Origin: Paenibacillus oleatilyticus
GTDB taxonomy: Bacteria; Bacillota; Bacilli; Paenibacillales; NBRC-103111
Length of the DNA stretch: 64,000 nt
Reading direction: 5' to 3'
Assembly (NCBI RefSeq): GCF_018998565.1
Contig: NZ_JAHNZO010000021.1
Span: 62,001-126,000, forward strand
A program made the translations under genes and the position numbers. A model generated the notes under the pieces. That model saw only the letters and a list, made by a program, of their open reading frames with translations, had not been told where the DNA came from and made no database searches. Below are positions 25,616-33,775 of this stretch, in pieces (position 1 is the stretch's first letter; each line of letters begins with the position of its first letter).

Positions 25616-26299
25616 GTGGGCTCGTACCGGAAAGACATGTACGTATTCGACGGAGACCGTCCTGTTAAGGCAACGATTCGCTCATACACCGAACGGGACT
25701 TCGCTGGCTTGATTCGGATTCAGCAGGAAAGCTTTCCGCCACCGTTTCCTTCGGAGCTGTGGTGGAACGAGGAGCAGCTTGGGAATCACGTCGAACGGTT
25801 TCCCGAAGGCGCGCTCTGCGTGGAGATCGGCGGCGAACTCGCCGCATCGGTGACGGGCCTGCGGGTCGATTTCGATCCCGCGCATGTCGACCATACGTGG
25901 GAGGAGATTACTGACAGAGGGTACATCCGCAACCATAATCCGTCCGGTAACACGCTGTATATCGTGGACATATGCGCGCGACCGGCTTACCGGAAGCTAG
26001 GCCTCGGCAAATGGCTGATGCTCTCTATGTACGAGGTGGTCGTCGAGCTGAAGCTGGAACGGCTGCTCGGCGGCGGCCGGCTGCCCGGGTATCACCGGGT
26101 AGCCGGGGAAATGACTGCCGAAGACTACGTGCGCAGCGTATTGGAAGGGGAACGGAAAGATCCGGTGATGACGTTTCTGCTGCGGTGCGGCCGAACGCCG
26201 GTGAAATTAGTTACCAATTATTTGGAAGATGAAGAATCCCTGAATCACGCGATGCTGATGGAGTGGCGCAATCCGTTTCTCAACGCGAAACGGGGATAG
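25616..26299 (+). CDS. GNAT family N-acetyltransferase, YhcX N-terminal-type
   Basis: A 227-residue acetyltransferase. It opens with VKATIRSYTERDFAGLIRIQ, the usual GNAT first strand and helix, and shows the acetyl-CoA site as IVDICARPAYRKLGLGKWLM. Its C-terminal half (LPGYHRVAGEMTAEDYV, DPVMTFLLRCGRTPV, NYLEDEESLNHA) matches the GNAT half of YhcX-type bifunctional proteins. GTG 25616 is used because GGGAGGAA precedes it closely; an upstream in-frame extension overlaps the nitrilase gene and is not needed. The pair probably modifies and hydrolyses related amine or amide compounds. Confidence 0.88.
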   Translation: MGSYRKDMYVFDGDRPVKATIRSYTERDFAGLIRIQQESFPPPFPSELWWNEEQLGNHVERFPEGALCVEIGGELAASVTGLRVDFDPAHVDHTWEEITDRGYIRNHNPSGNTLYIVDICARPAYRKLGLGKWLMLSMYEVVVELKLERLLGGGRLPGYHRVAGEMTAEDYVRSVLEGERKDPVMTFLLRCGRTPVKLVTNYLEDEESLNHAMLMEWRNPFLNAKRG

Positions 26300-26335
26300 G
26301 CTTACGGACGGGATAAACGCTTCGCAACTGTCCGG

Positions 26336-28219
26336 TTAAGTCTGCTCCGCCAGTAATTTCGCGGTAACGGCCGGATGCGAAACCGGGAACTGATGGCCGT
26401 ACGAAACGAGCTGAGTCCCCGCCTGATTCCGGTATGCTTCCGGCAAAGCATAGGCGCGATCCTTCGTGCCCCAGATGACTGACGTATCGAGCGAGGCTGG
26501 AAGAACGGGCGTCGCCGGCTTTGCAGGCAGCTTCCGGTAAAGCGAATGCAGCATATCCGCGTTCGCCGCGGCGATGCGCGGGGAAGTCAAGCTGCGGACG
26601 ACGGCTTCGACGTAGCCGCCCGGGATTTCCTCTGCCGCCGCAAAAACACCTTCCCGCAGCATCGTGTTTCGCATCGCCCGGACCGACATAAAGCGAAGGG
26701 CGGCGGAAGCCGTGCGGCGGGTGCCGCTGAGCGCGCGGCGCAATGCTCCAACATCGGGGCGGTGCAGAACGGGCTGAAGCAGCGCTAGCGTGCTGAGCTT
26801 CCCTCCCGCGGGCCCGTTGGCCGTTTCGAGGGCGATTCGCGCGCCGAAGGAGTGCCCGACCAAGCGGACCGGAACGGGGGAGTCCGCAATCGCATCGCTT
26901 ACCGCTTTCGCGTAGCTTTCCAGACTGTGGCGGCCCTCCCGCAGCAAGGGCGAACGGCCGAAGCCCGGCAAGTCGAGCAGCCACACCGGGTTTCCAGTGC
27001 TGGCATGAAGATGCTCGGCGAGCGGTACGAAGTCGTCGGCGCCGCTCAGCAGCCCGTGCACGATAACCCAAGGCTCACCGAGACCTTCCCGCACAAGCGC
27101 GGCAAGGTCTCCTTTGCGTTCGCGGGACCAATGCGCAGGCTCCGACGCGCCTGGATGTGTAAGCCGGTAATCCAGATCGGCCACGACCATCGGCAGCAGC
27201 TCCATAACCTCCAGCGGCTTCGCTCCCATCCGTCCGATAAGCTTCTCCGTCGTTTTCGTATCGAACGACCGCTCCGTGATAAATGCAAGCGATTCGGCGG
27301 GAATGCCGGTCAGACGGCCGAGTCCGGTCTTCATGACACCGCGTAGCAGGGAAACCGGCAGCGCTCCCCGGGGAGCGGGGACGGCAAGCTCCCGGGCGAT
27401 GAGATCGAGCAACTCCTTCATATTCGGGCCGGCTTCCTTGCGCCCCAGCATGTTGTAGGTGCCGCCCTCAGGCTTGGCTTCGCGGGCCAGATGGACGATT
27501 ACGCCGGCCAGAGCGTCGTTGGCCACGAGCGGGACCCAATGGGAAGCGCCGCCCGGTACGACCGGCATCAGCCCTTTTCTAACCGCATGAACGAGGATGC
27601 CGAGTCCGCCGGTTTGCTCCGTTGCGCCTGTAGGGCTCGCCCCGACGACGGTGCTCGGGTTGACGACCGACAGCGGATAACCGTGCCGTAGCGCCTGCTG
27701 TCGAATGAGCAAATCGGCCAAAAACTTCATCCGTTCGTAAGGGCCTTCGCCTTTCATAAAATCATCCATGCGGAATACGTCTGCATCCGGGTCGACGTTC
27801 CCGTCGTGAATCGGGCTCATGTAGCCGACGACATGGATGAAATGGCGAAGCCCGCGCGCTTTATGAACCCGCTCCGCCAGCTCCGCAAGATGCCGTGAGC
27901 CTTCGAGAAACGTCCGCTGCGCCTTGGCGTTATCTAGTGTAATGCTCATCGGGCCTCCCGCATGAATGATGACATCGGCTTGCATCGCCCGATTGTAGTC
28001 GGCGGGATTCAACCCGAGGTTCGGCTCGGATAAATCGCCTTTCAAGAACTGAATCCGCTCCGCGGCATCGCCGCCGCCGAATCCTTGCTTGCTCAAAGCG
28101 GCCGCCGCTTTTTCCGGAGAACGGACCAATAGCAGCAGCCGTTCCTCACCCTGAGCCAACTGCTTCAATACTTGCTTCCCAATAAATCCGGTGCTGCCCG
28201 TAATCAATAAATCCGACAT
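26336..28219 (-). CDS. Fusion protein: extended SDR (acyl-CoA-reductase-like) plus alpha/beta hydrolase
   Basis: A 627-residue two-domain protein. Residues 1-350 are an extended SDR: LLITGSTGFIGKQVL, IQFLKGDLSEPNLGL, DVIIHAGG, catalytic YERMK near 161, and VVNPSTVVGAS. Residues about 380-627 are an alpha/beta hydrolase with oxyanion WVIVHGLLSG, nucleophile LVGHSFGAR, acid in IWGTKDRAY and His in YGHQFPVSHP. Both active sites look intact. The fusion suggests sequential handling of an acyl or ester intermediate. ATG 28219 follows GGAGGAG. A TetR-type dyad lies 28-45 bases upstream, matching one before the adjacent tetR gene. Confidence 0.9.
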   Translation of the reverse strand: MSDLLITGSTGFIGKQVLKQLAQGEERLLLLVRSPEKAAAALSKQGFGGGDAAERIQFLKGDLSEPNLGLNPADYNRAMQADVIIHAGGPMSITLDNAKAQRTFLEGSRHLAELAERVHKARGLRHFIHVVGYMSPIHDGNVDPDADVFRMDDFMKGEGPYERMKFLADLLIRQQALRHGYPLSVVNPSTVVGASPTGATEQTGGLGILVHAVRKGLMPVVPGGASHWVPLVANDALAGVIVHLAREAKPEGGTYNMLGRKEAGPNMKELLDLIARELAVPAPRGALPVSLLRGVMKTGLGRLTGIPAESLAFITERSFDTKTTEKLIGRMGAKPLEVMELLPMVVADLDYRLTHPGASEPAHWSRERKGDLAALVREGLGEPWVIVHGLLSGADDFVPLAEHLHASTGNPVWLLDLPGFGRSPLLREGRHSLESYAKAVSDAIADSPVPVRLVGHSFGARIALETANGPAGGKLSTLALLQPVLHRPDVGALRRALSGTRRTASAALRFMSVRAMRNTMLREGVFAAAEEIPGGYVEAVVRSLTSPRIAAANADMLHSLYRKLPAKPATPVLPASLDTSVIWGTKDRAYALPEAYRNQAGTQLVSYGHQFPVSHPAVTAKLLAEQT

Positions 28220-28246
28220 TGATGCTCCTCCTCATGACCTTATAAC

Positions 28247-28264
28247 TAGTACTATCCAGTTCTA
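28247..28264. promoter_or_regulatory. TetR-type operator, site 1 (SDR-hydrolase gene)
   Basis: On the minus strand this reads TAGAACTGGATAGTACTA. It matches site 2 in 14 of 18 positions, differing only in the four central bases. Half-sites TAG(A/T)ACT form an imperfect dyad. Confidence 0.6.
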
Positions 28265-28297
28265 ATTGAAGTTAAAAAAAGATGCTTCGCTAGCGAG

Positions 28298-28894
28298 CTA
28301 GTGAAGCATTTGGCAAAAGCCGCGTACCGTCGTCTCTATGACCGACAAATCTTTTGTCGTTTCGGCCAGTACGAGCGAGCCTTCCAGACAAGCGATAAAC
28401 AGCGGGGCGGCCTGCTCGGGATCGAGCTGCTGACGGAATTCCCCTTTGGCGGCGCCTTGACGGAACAGCTTGACGAGCATAGGCTGCAGCTCGGTAAAAA
28501 ATAGCGCGATCCGCTCTCTCACCGGCACCGCATTTTCCGGACATTGCAGATAGAGCGTCACGAATGGGCAGCCGCCATGGCCGTTCCGCCGGGCAATTCC
28601 TTCCGTTAAACCGTCCAAGAACATCATGATCCGTTCTTCCACGGACAGCTCGCTCCGGCTTAGCAGGGCGAATAAAGAACGCTCGTAGGACTCGGCCCAA
28701 TAATTGACGACGGCGAGAAGCAATTCCTCCTTGCTTTTGAAATGGTAGTAAATATTCGACTTGGATACTTGGCTCTCCCGCATAACGTCGTCCATGCTCG
28801 TATACGAGTAGCCGCGAATAAGAAACAGACCGGCGGCCGTTTCAATCACATGCTGGCGGTTGGACGGCGGGGAAGTGGTTTTGTTCTTATTCAT
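28298..28894 (-). CDS. TetR/AcrR family transcriptional regulator
   Basis: A 198-residue regulator. The helix-turn-helix is in the first 60 residues (HVIETAAGLFLIRGYSYTSMDDVMRESQVSK-type pattern, then SNIYYHFKSKEELLLAVV). The ligand-binding domain contains a GGCPFVTLYLQCPEN segment common in this subgroup. ATG 28894 has no ribosome site; instead a strong promoter places the transcript start at or within a base or two of the start codon, so translation is probably leaderless. An operator overlaps the -10. The same site precedes the SDR-hydrolase gene, so it likely represses both. Confidence 0.9.
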   Translation of the reverse strand: MNKNKTTSPPSNRQHVIETAAGLFLIRGYSYTSMDDVMRESQVSKSNIYYHFKSKEELLLAVVNYWAESYERSLFALLSRSELSVEERIMMFLDGLTEGIARRNGHGGCPFVTLYLQCPENAVPVRERIALFFTELQPMLVKLFRQGAAKGEFRQQLDPEQAAPLFIACLEGSLVLAETTKDLSVIETTVRGFCQMLH

Positions 28895-28897
28895 GAT

Positions 28898-28915
28898 TAG
28901 AACTATACAGTACTA
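28898..28915. promoter_or_regulatory. TetR-type operator, site 2 (autoregulatory)
   Basis: TAGAACTATACAGTACTA on the plus strand. It covers the -10 of the tetR promoter and ends four bases before the tetR start codon. Confidence 0.6.
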
Positions 28916-28930
28916 TTGATTTGGAGTCAA
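28902..28930 (-). promoter_or_regulatory. Sigma-A promoter giving a leaderless tetR transcript
   Basis: On the minus strand TTGACT (28930-28925), 17 bases, TATAGT (28907-28902). The start codon begins eight bases after the -10, about where transcription should start. Confidence 0.65.
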
Positions 28931-29031
28931 GCCGCTTCCTAAAGCTGCCCCTGTTCCGGACGTTTATGGTCTCCGATTTTGGTAAACAATGGTCTAATGT
29001 AGCTTGCGGAACGTTAAGGAGGGAGCAATCT

Positions 29032-29652
29032 TTGGGAACGCGATGGAAAACTGCGGCAATTTCCGCTGTATCGCTGCTTGTGCTGAGCGGCTGTCAGCAA
29101 GACCTGCGGGCTTGGTTCGGACAGACCGAGAAGCCGCAGCACCGGCATGAACCGAAGCAGACGGAAGATAGCGCCGCCGTGATGGCGAATGAAGCGAAGG
29201 AAGCCGTTCATGTGGACATCCTTGGCAAGCAGGGAACGGCGATTGGAAAGGCCAAGCTGACACCGGCCGGCCCGGGAGGCGGCGTGCGGATCGAACTGGA
29301 AGCGGCTTCGTTGCCGCCGGGGCCGCACGGCTTTCATGTGCATGAGACCGGCAAATGCGAGGCGCCGGAATTTACTTCGGCTGGGGCGCACTTCAATCCC
29401 GAGGCCCGGAAGCACGGCTTGAACAATCCGGAAGGGCCTCATACCGGCGACCTTCCGAATCTCGAAGCGGATCAGCAAGGCAAGGTTAAGGCGGACTTTG
29501 TGGCCAAGCAGCTGACGCTGGAGGCAGGGAAGCCGAACTCGCTGCGCAAGTCCGGCGGCACGGCGTTCGTCATTCACGAGAAGGCGGACGATTTTAGAAC
29601 GGACCCCGCCGGCAATGCGGGCGGTCGCATCGCCTGCGGCGCGATCCGGTAA
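29032..29652 (+). CDS. sodC: Cu/Zn superoxide dismutase lipoprotein
   Basis: A 206-residue exported lipoprotein. A short basic N-terminus and hydrophobic stretch end in the lipobox LVLSGC, so it should be anchored outside the cell membrane. The SOD domain shows copper ligands in GFHVHETG, the bridging and zinc His residues in GAHFNP and HGLNNPEGPHTGDLPNL with the zinc Asp, and the closing GGRIACGAI, whose Cys pairs with the one in GKCE. It dismutates external superoxide. The start is TTG 29032, seven bases after AAGGAGGGA; the longer ATG frame from 28921 has neither ribosome site nor a sensible signal peptide. Confidence 0.93.
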   Translation: MGTRWKTAAISAVSLLVLSGCQQDLRAWFGQTEKPQHRHEPKQTEDSAAVMANEAKEAVHVDILGKQGTAIGKAKLTPAGPGGGVRIELEAASLPPGPHGFHVHETGKCEAPEFTSAGAHFNPEARKHGLNNPEGPHTGDLPNLEADQQGKVKADFVAKQLTLEAGKPNSLRKSGGTAFVIHEKADDFRTDPAGNAGGRIACGAIR

Positions 29653-29660
29653 CTAAGCGG

Positions 29661-29701
29661 CGAATCGGCGGTTATAAATCGTACCGTCGATTCGTTTTTT
29701 T
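29661..29701 (+). terminator. Rho-independent terminator
   Basis: CGAATCG-GCGGT (29661-29672) pairs with ACCGT-CGATTCG (29683-29694), followed by seven T residues. It ends the sodC transcript. Confidence 0.8.
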
Positions 29702-29711
29702 CATTCCTGGT

Positions 29712-30314
29712 TTATCGGGCGCGTTTAACCCACCGAAACAAGAGAAAGCCTGCCGCGGCGCAGCCCAAGCCGATAAAGAAAACCTTCAAATTGCGTTCGA
29801 TCAGCATAAACATTTGCTCCCACTGCTCTCCGAAGATATACCCTACCGCAAAAAACGAAGCGACCCACAGTGCGGTACCGGCGTATGCATAGGTCACAAC
29901 CTTGCGATAAGGGACGCGGATAATGCCGATAAAATACCCGAGGAACTGCCGGACTCCGGGAATAAAAAAGGCGATTAGCAGCAGCTTGTCCCCGTACTTG
30001 TCGTAATACCGGCGCGTTTTCTCTACATGGGACGGCTTTAGGGACAGCCATTTGCCATACCTTTCGATCAGCGGCATGCCCACCTTGTGCCCGATCCAGT
30101 AAGTCACCGTCACGCCGATGAACGCCCCCGTCAGCGCCGCGGCAAAGGCAGGGAGCCAGGAGAGCACGCCTTTGAAGGATAAATAACCGGTATAGGCCAA
30201 GGTGCTGTTTCCCGGAGGAATCGGCAGCGCAATAAAATCCAAAGGCAGACCGATCAGTAATACGAAATATCCGTACTGCTCAAACAACTGCTGGACGACT
30301 TGCAACAGGTTCAT
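29712..30314 (-). CDS. DedA family membrane protein
   Basis: A 200-residue inner-membrane protein of the DedA/SNARE-associated family, now linked to lipid scrambling or undecaprenyl-phosphate recycling. Signature parts are LPIPPGNSTLAYTGYLS near residue 30, the amphipathic region VTVTYWIGHKVGMPLIERYGKWL, the arginine motif FFIPGVRQFLGYFIGI near 120, and a closing helix ending in RWVKRAR. Four to five membrane segments can be seen. ATG 30314 follows GAGGAGAGG. It is convergent with sodC and monocistronic. Confidence 0.92.
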   Translation of the reverse strand: MNLLQVVQQLFEQYGYFVLLIGLPLDFIALPIPPGNSTLAYTGYLSFKGVLSWLPAFAAALTGAFIGVTVTYWIGHKVGMPLIERYGKWLSLKPSHVEKTRRYYDKYGDKLLLIAFFIPGVRQFLGYFIGIIRVPYRKVVTYAYAGTALWVASFFAVGYIFGEQWEQMFMLIERNLKVFFIGLGCAAAGFLLFRWVKRAR

Positions 30315-30540
30315 CTCTACCTCTCCTCATTACTCCATTCCTTTTATCATAGTAGATCTTGCGAGTAAATAAAACCCAAAGGATTTCTGAACGAAGTCCT
30401 AAATAAATCTGAAGGTTATCTTAAGCTTGGGGCGAGCGGGTTCGAACTTTTTGCCTCTATGACGGGGGGCGGCCTTGTAGTATACTAAAATTCGGCCTTT
30501 TTTACGGCTTGATTCAGATACGACAGAAGGGACGCTCAAG

Positions 30541-31629
30541 ATGAGATTTGACGTGGACTATATTTCGTTTTTTGTCATTCAAGTGGACGGGGAAGACGGA
30601 ACGCCGGGCAAGCGCAGCAAGCACTACGTCACCATGGACGGTGACGATTACGCGTCGTGCGAGCTCAGCGGATTTCTGGACGGCGAGTTCGCCAAGACGG
30701 CGAAGCGCAAGGCCGAGCGTCATGCCAAAGCCGATCAGGTGCCGACCAAAATCGGCCGTTTCGCGGTCGAGCCCGGATACGACCTGGACAGCAATCCGAA
30801 TTACAACTTGTTCGCCAGATTGCGCGCCGCCGAGACGCTAGAGCATTTTAAGGGCCATGCGGACGAGCTCGTCACAACTTACATGGATGCCAGCGCGATT
30901 CGCGGCGGGGCCATGTTTATCGTGCGCGCAAGGCTCAGCCAATATTCCGACGAGCCGTTCTTGTTCGTGTTCAAATGCGACTTCGAGCAAAAGATCGCGC
31001 GCATTACGGACGAGCGGAGTCTGCTCAATAAAGTCGAGATGGCGATCAACGCCAAAAATATGAAGTCGATCATGTACCCTTTTATGCCGGAACCGGGGAT
31101 GACAGAGCTGTGGGAGCTGAAAATCCACCAGTCGTCGCATGCACGGTACTTCGAGGATTTTTTGAAATACGTCGAATATGAAAAATCCGTGCCCGAGCTG
31201 ATGAACGAGCAGGTGTTCGGCTTCGTGCAGCAGTATGTCGAAGAGGTATTCGAAGACCAGCCGGAAGCCAAAGAGCGGGAGCTTGAGGCGATGGAGCTGT
31301 GGGCGTGCAGCGAACAGCGCGAGCTGCAGGAGAAATGGGATCAGGTGCAGGTCATGGAAGCGACGTCCGTTATGGTCGAGCAAAAGCCCGACCTTGAAAT
31401 GAAGCTCAAGCTCGGCCATATGTCCGTCCGCGCCTTGCTGGCCGATTTCGGCGACCGGCTGCATATCGCCAAGCTTGGCGACCGGTACGTCGTCGTGCTG
31501 GAGGGCGATTTGCAGTTCGACCGCGGAATTTCGCCGGTGGAGCTGCTGGCCCCCGAGCCGCTGGAATCGCTGATGGAACGGCTCAAGCGGAAAGCGGCGG
31601 AGGAAGAGCGCGAAGGAATTTATGCGTAA
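30541..31629 (+). CDS. DUF3900-like protein, 362 aa
   Basis: A cytosolic, acidic protein that resembles the DUF3900 family of Bacilli, recognised from the opening MRFDVDYISFFVIQVDG and its overall length; I am moderately sure. No enzyme motif is visible. The C-terminal third is strongly helical and charged (AKERELEAMELWACSEQRELQEKW), probably a coiled coil, and ends in a basic-acidic tail. ATG 30541 has GAAGGGACG upstream. TATACT at 30481-30486 may be its -10, with a poor -35. It is monocistronic, followed by a hairpin terminator. Function unknown. Confidence 0.75.
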   Translation: MRFDVDYISFFVIQVDGEDGTPGKRSKHYVTMDGDDYASCELSGFLDGEFAKTAKRKAERHAKADQVPTKIGRFAVEPGYDLDSNPNYNLFARLRAAETLEHFKGHADELVTTYMDASAIRGGAMFIVRARLSQYSDEPFLFVFKCDFEQKIARITDERSLLNKVEMAINAKNMKSIMYPFMPEPGMTELWELKIHQSSHARYFEDFLKYVEYEKSVPELMNEQVFGFVQQYVEEVFEDQPEAKERELEAMELWACSEQRELQEKWDQVQVMEATSVMVEQKPDLEMKLKLGHMSVRALLADFGDRLHIAKLGDRYVVVLEGDLQFDRGISPVELLAPEPLESLMERLKRKAAEEEREGIYA

Positions 31630-31705
31630 ACGAAAGGGCTGTGCTCAGGCCGTTTCGTGGCAAACTAAGCTTGAGACAGGAAGAAAGAGGGAAGCTTGAA
31701 CTACG

Positions 31706-31739
31706 GCTGACGCGGTTACGAACCGACGTCAGCTTTTTT
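31706..31739 (+). terminator. Rho-independent terminator
   Basis: GCTGACG-CGGTT (31706-31717) pairs with AACCG-A-CGTCAGC (31721-31733), followed by six T residues. Confidence 0.85.
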
Positions 31740-31783
31740 ATGAGGCTAATCGCGGCAAGCGGTCCGCAACCATAGAAAAACGA

Positions 31784-31813
31784 TTGACTTCAAGCTGGAA
31801 TCGATGGTAATAT
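31784..31813 (+). promoter_or_regulatory. Sigma-A promoter of the peptide transporter operon
   Basis: TTGACT (31784-31789), 18 bases, TAATAT (31808-31813). Confidence 0.55.
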
Positions 31814-32029
31814 CTTCATTAAATTACTAACACGAAGGTAATAAAATATCAAAATGTAATCGCTTTACTCATCATTTTATAAGATTTACTTATTTAAAAC
31901 ACGGTTTTCCTAGTCTTTTATTAACGACAGTGGAGAAAATAAAGGAAAAAGGAGCAGGCCTACGGCTATTTTATCTTGGAAGCGCAAACAGGAATAAATT
32001 ATCAATTGATCAATCCGGAGGCGTTTTAC

Positions 32030-33682
32030 ATGAAAAAATGGGCATTTTATTTCGTTAGCTTATTGTTACTGTTCAGCGTGATGTTGTCCGGCTGCAATTT
32101 TACCGGCGAAGCTCCCCAAGGCGCAGAATCGCCAAGCGGCCAACCCTTCTCGAAAGACGGGGAGCAGCCGTCAAGCGGAAAAGCAATCACCTTATCCGTG
32201 GAAACGGAGATTACGGATTTGAACCAATTTTCCGCATCCGACAATGTTGCCTTTGCCATCCTGAATAACGTCAACGAAGGGCTGTACCGTCTTGACCCCA
32301 AAAACGTGCCGCAGCCGGCGATGGCCAAAGGGGTCGATATTTCCAAAGACGGATTAACGTACACCTTTACGCTGCGCGATGGCGTGAAATGGAGCAACGG
32401 CAGCCCGGTGACGGCGGCGGATTTCAAATTTGCATGGCTCGGCTCGATGAAGCCGGAAACGTCGCTCAGCGGGTACGCCTTTATTTTGACAGATTATATT
32501 GAAGGCGGGGCGGAGTACGCCGAAGGCAAAGCGGCCGATGTTTCCGGCATTGTGGTGAAGGATGACAAGACGCTCGCGGTCAAGCTGAAAAATCCGACGC
32601 CTTTTTTCCTCCGCCTGGTTTCCTTTATTCCGTATTACCCGTTGAACGAAAAGTTCGTACAGGAAAAAGGAAAAGACTTCGCACTGAAACCGGAAAATTT
32701 GCTGTACAACGGGCCTTTCGTGCTCACCCAATTCGATCCGGCCAGCGGCGCGGTATTGGAGAAAAATCCGAACTACTGGGACAACAGCTCGGTGAACCTG
32801 GATAAAGTCAATATTAAAGTGGTGAAAGAAATGAACACCGCTTTGAACTTGTATAAGGTCGGGGAACTGGATCGGGTGAATTTGTCGTCCGCCGATGTGA
32901 GCGCTAACAAAACAAGTCCCGAATTCGGTTCCGACATCGAATTTGCGACGACCTACCTGCAATTCAACTTGAAAGCCGGCGACGTATCCAACCCAAACAT
33001 TCGGAAAGCGCTTCAATTGGCCTATGACGGCAAGGTTCTGGAGCAGCTTTTGAATAACGGATCGAAGGGAGCCGTAGGATTGATCCCCGATCTTATGAAC
33101 GGAGCGGGCGGCAAGTCGTTCCGCGATATACAGGGAGAGGTGATTGCGCCGGACGCCGCCAAGGCCAAGGAGCTGTGGGCTCAAGGGATGAAAGAGCTCG
33201 GTCACGCGCCGAAAATCAAGCTGCTGGTGTTGGATGATACGGTGAATAAAGATGTCGGCACGTTCCTGCAAAGCGAATTCAAGAAAAATCTCGGCGCCGA
33301 GATCGAAATCGAGTCGATGCCGAAGAAGGCCCGCAACAAGCTGATGGACGACAGCAGCTATCAGATGGCTGTCACCGCTTGGGGAGCCGATTACGACGAC
33401 GCCATGACGTATCTGGATCTCTGGGTCAATCACACGCCTTATCGCGGGAACTACAACCATCCGAAGTACGACCGTCTGATTGCGGAAGCCAAGAAGGAAG
33501 CCGACGAAGCGAAGCGCGCAGAAATGCTGCTGCAGGCGGAAAAAATATTAGTCGGCGAGGACGCCGTCGTGGCGCCGTTATTTTATAAAGGCCACGCCTT
33601 CCTCCAGAAAAAAAATATCGAGGGACTTGTTTACCATCCCTATGGCGCGTCGTGGGATTTCAAATTTGCGGCCAAAAAATAA
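32030..33682 (+). CDS. Peptide ABC transporter substrate-binding lipoprotein (OppA/DppA family)
   Basis: A 550-residue solute-binding protein of family 5. A signal peptide with lipobox VMLSGC anchors it outside the membrane. The linker (residues 22-50) is rich in Ser, Gly and Pro. The SBP_bac_5 body contains DLNQFSASDNVAFAILNNVNEGLYR, YTFTLRDGVKWSNGSPVTAADF and the late NHTPYRGNYNHPKYDRLI. It should deliver oligopeptides or dipeptides to the two permeases that follow. ATG 32030 is preceded by CCGGAGG. A hairpin separates it from the permease genes, consistent with higher expression of the binding protein. Confidence 0.94.
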   Translation: MKKWAFYFVSLLLLFSVMLSGCNFTGEAPQGAESPSGQPFSKDGEQPSSGKAITLSVETEITDLNQFSASDNVAFAILNNVNEGLYRLDPKNVPQPAMAKGVDISKDGLTYTFTLRDGVKWSNGSPVTAADFKFAWLGSMKPETSLSGYAFILTDYIEGGAEYAEGKAADVSGIVVKDDKTLAVKLKNPTPFFLRLVSFIPYYPLNEKFVQEKGKDFALKPENLLYNGPFVLTQFDPASGAVLEKNPNYWDNSSVNLDKVNIKVVKEMNTALNLYKVGELDRVNLSSADVSANKTSPEFGSDIEFATTYLQFNLKAGDVSNPNIRKALQLAYDGKVLEQLLNNGSKGAVGLIPDLMNGAGGKSFRDIQGEVIAPDAAKAKELWAQGMKELGHAPKIKLLVLDDTVNKDVGTFLQSEFKKNLGAEIEIESMPKKARNKLMDDSSYQMAVTAWGADYDDAMTYLDLWVNHTPYRGNYNHPKYDRLIAEAKKEADEAKRAEMLLQAEKILVGEDAVVAPLFYKGHAFLQKKNIEGLVYHPYGASWDFKFAAKK

Positions 33683-33691
33683 CGATGAATC

Positions 33692-33719
33692 AGGAGAGGA
33701 AGCGGGTTCTTTCTCTCCT
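33692..33719 (+). other. Intercistronic hairpin between binding protein and permease
   Basis: AGGAGAGGAA (33692-33701) pairs over ten positions (one G-T) with TTTCTCTCCT (33710-33719). A short T-tract follows. It may partly terminate or protect the upstream message, setting a higher level for the binding protein. Confidence 0.6.
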
Positions 33720-33775
33720 TTCCTGCAGGCCGACGTGGCGCGAAGGTGTGAAGATCGGTACAAAGAGGTGCTGGA

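Larger units (their letters stand above)
31630..32029 (+). other. 400-base intergenic region: terminator, promoter and long AT-rich leader
   Basis: After a DUF3900 terminator at 31706-31739, a sigma-A promoter lies at 31784-31813, giving a leader of about 210 bases before the peptide-binding protein. The leader is AT-rich and I recognise no riboswitch, T-box or CodY box in it. Confidence 0.5.

Noticed and set aside
30478-30487. TAGTATACTA before the DUF3900-like gene resembles the palindrome before the old-yellow-enzyme gene
   Set aside because: The match is short and centred on TATACT, a usual -10 sequence that is nearly palindromic by itself; no evidence for a shared regulator.
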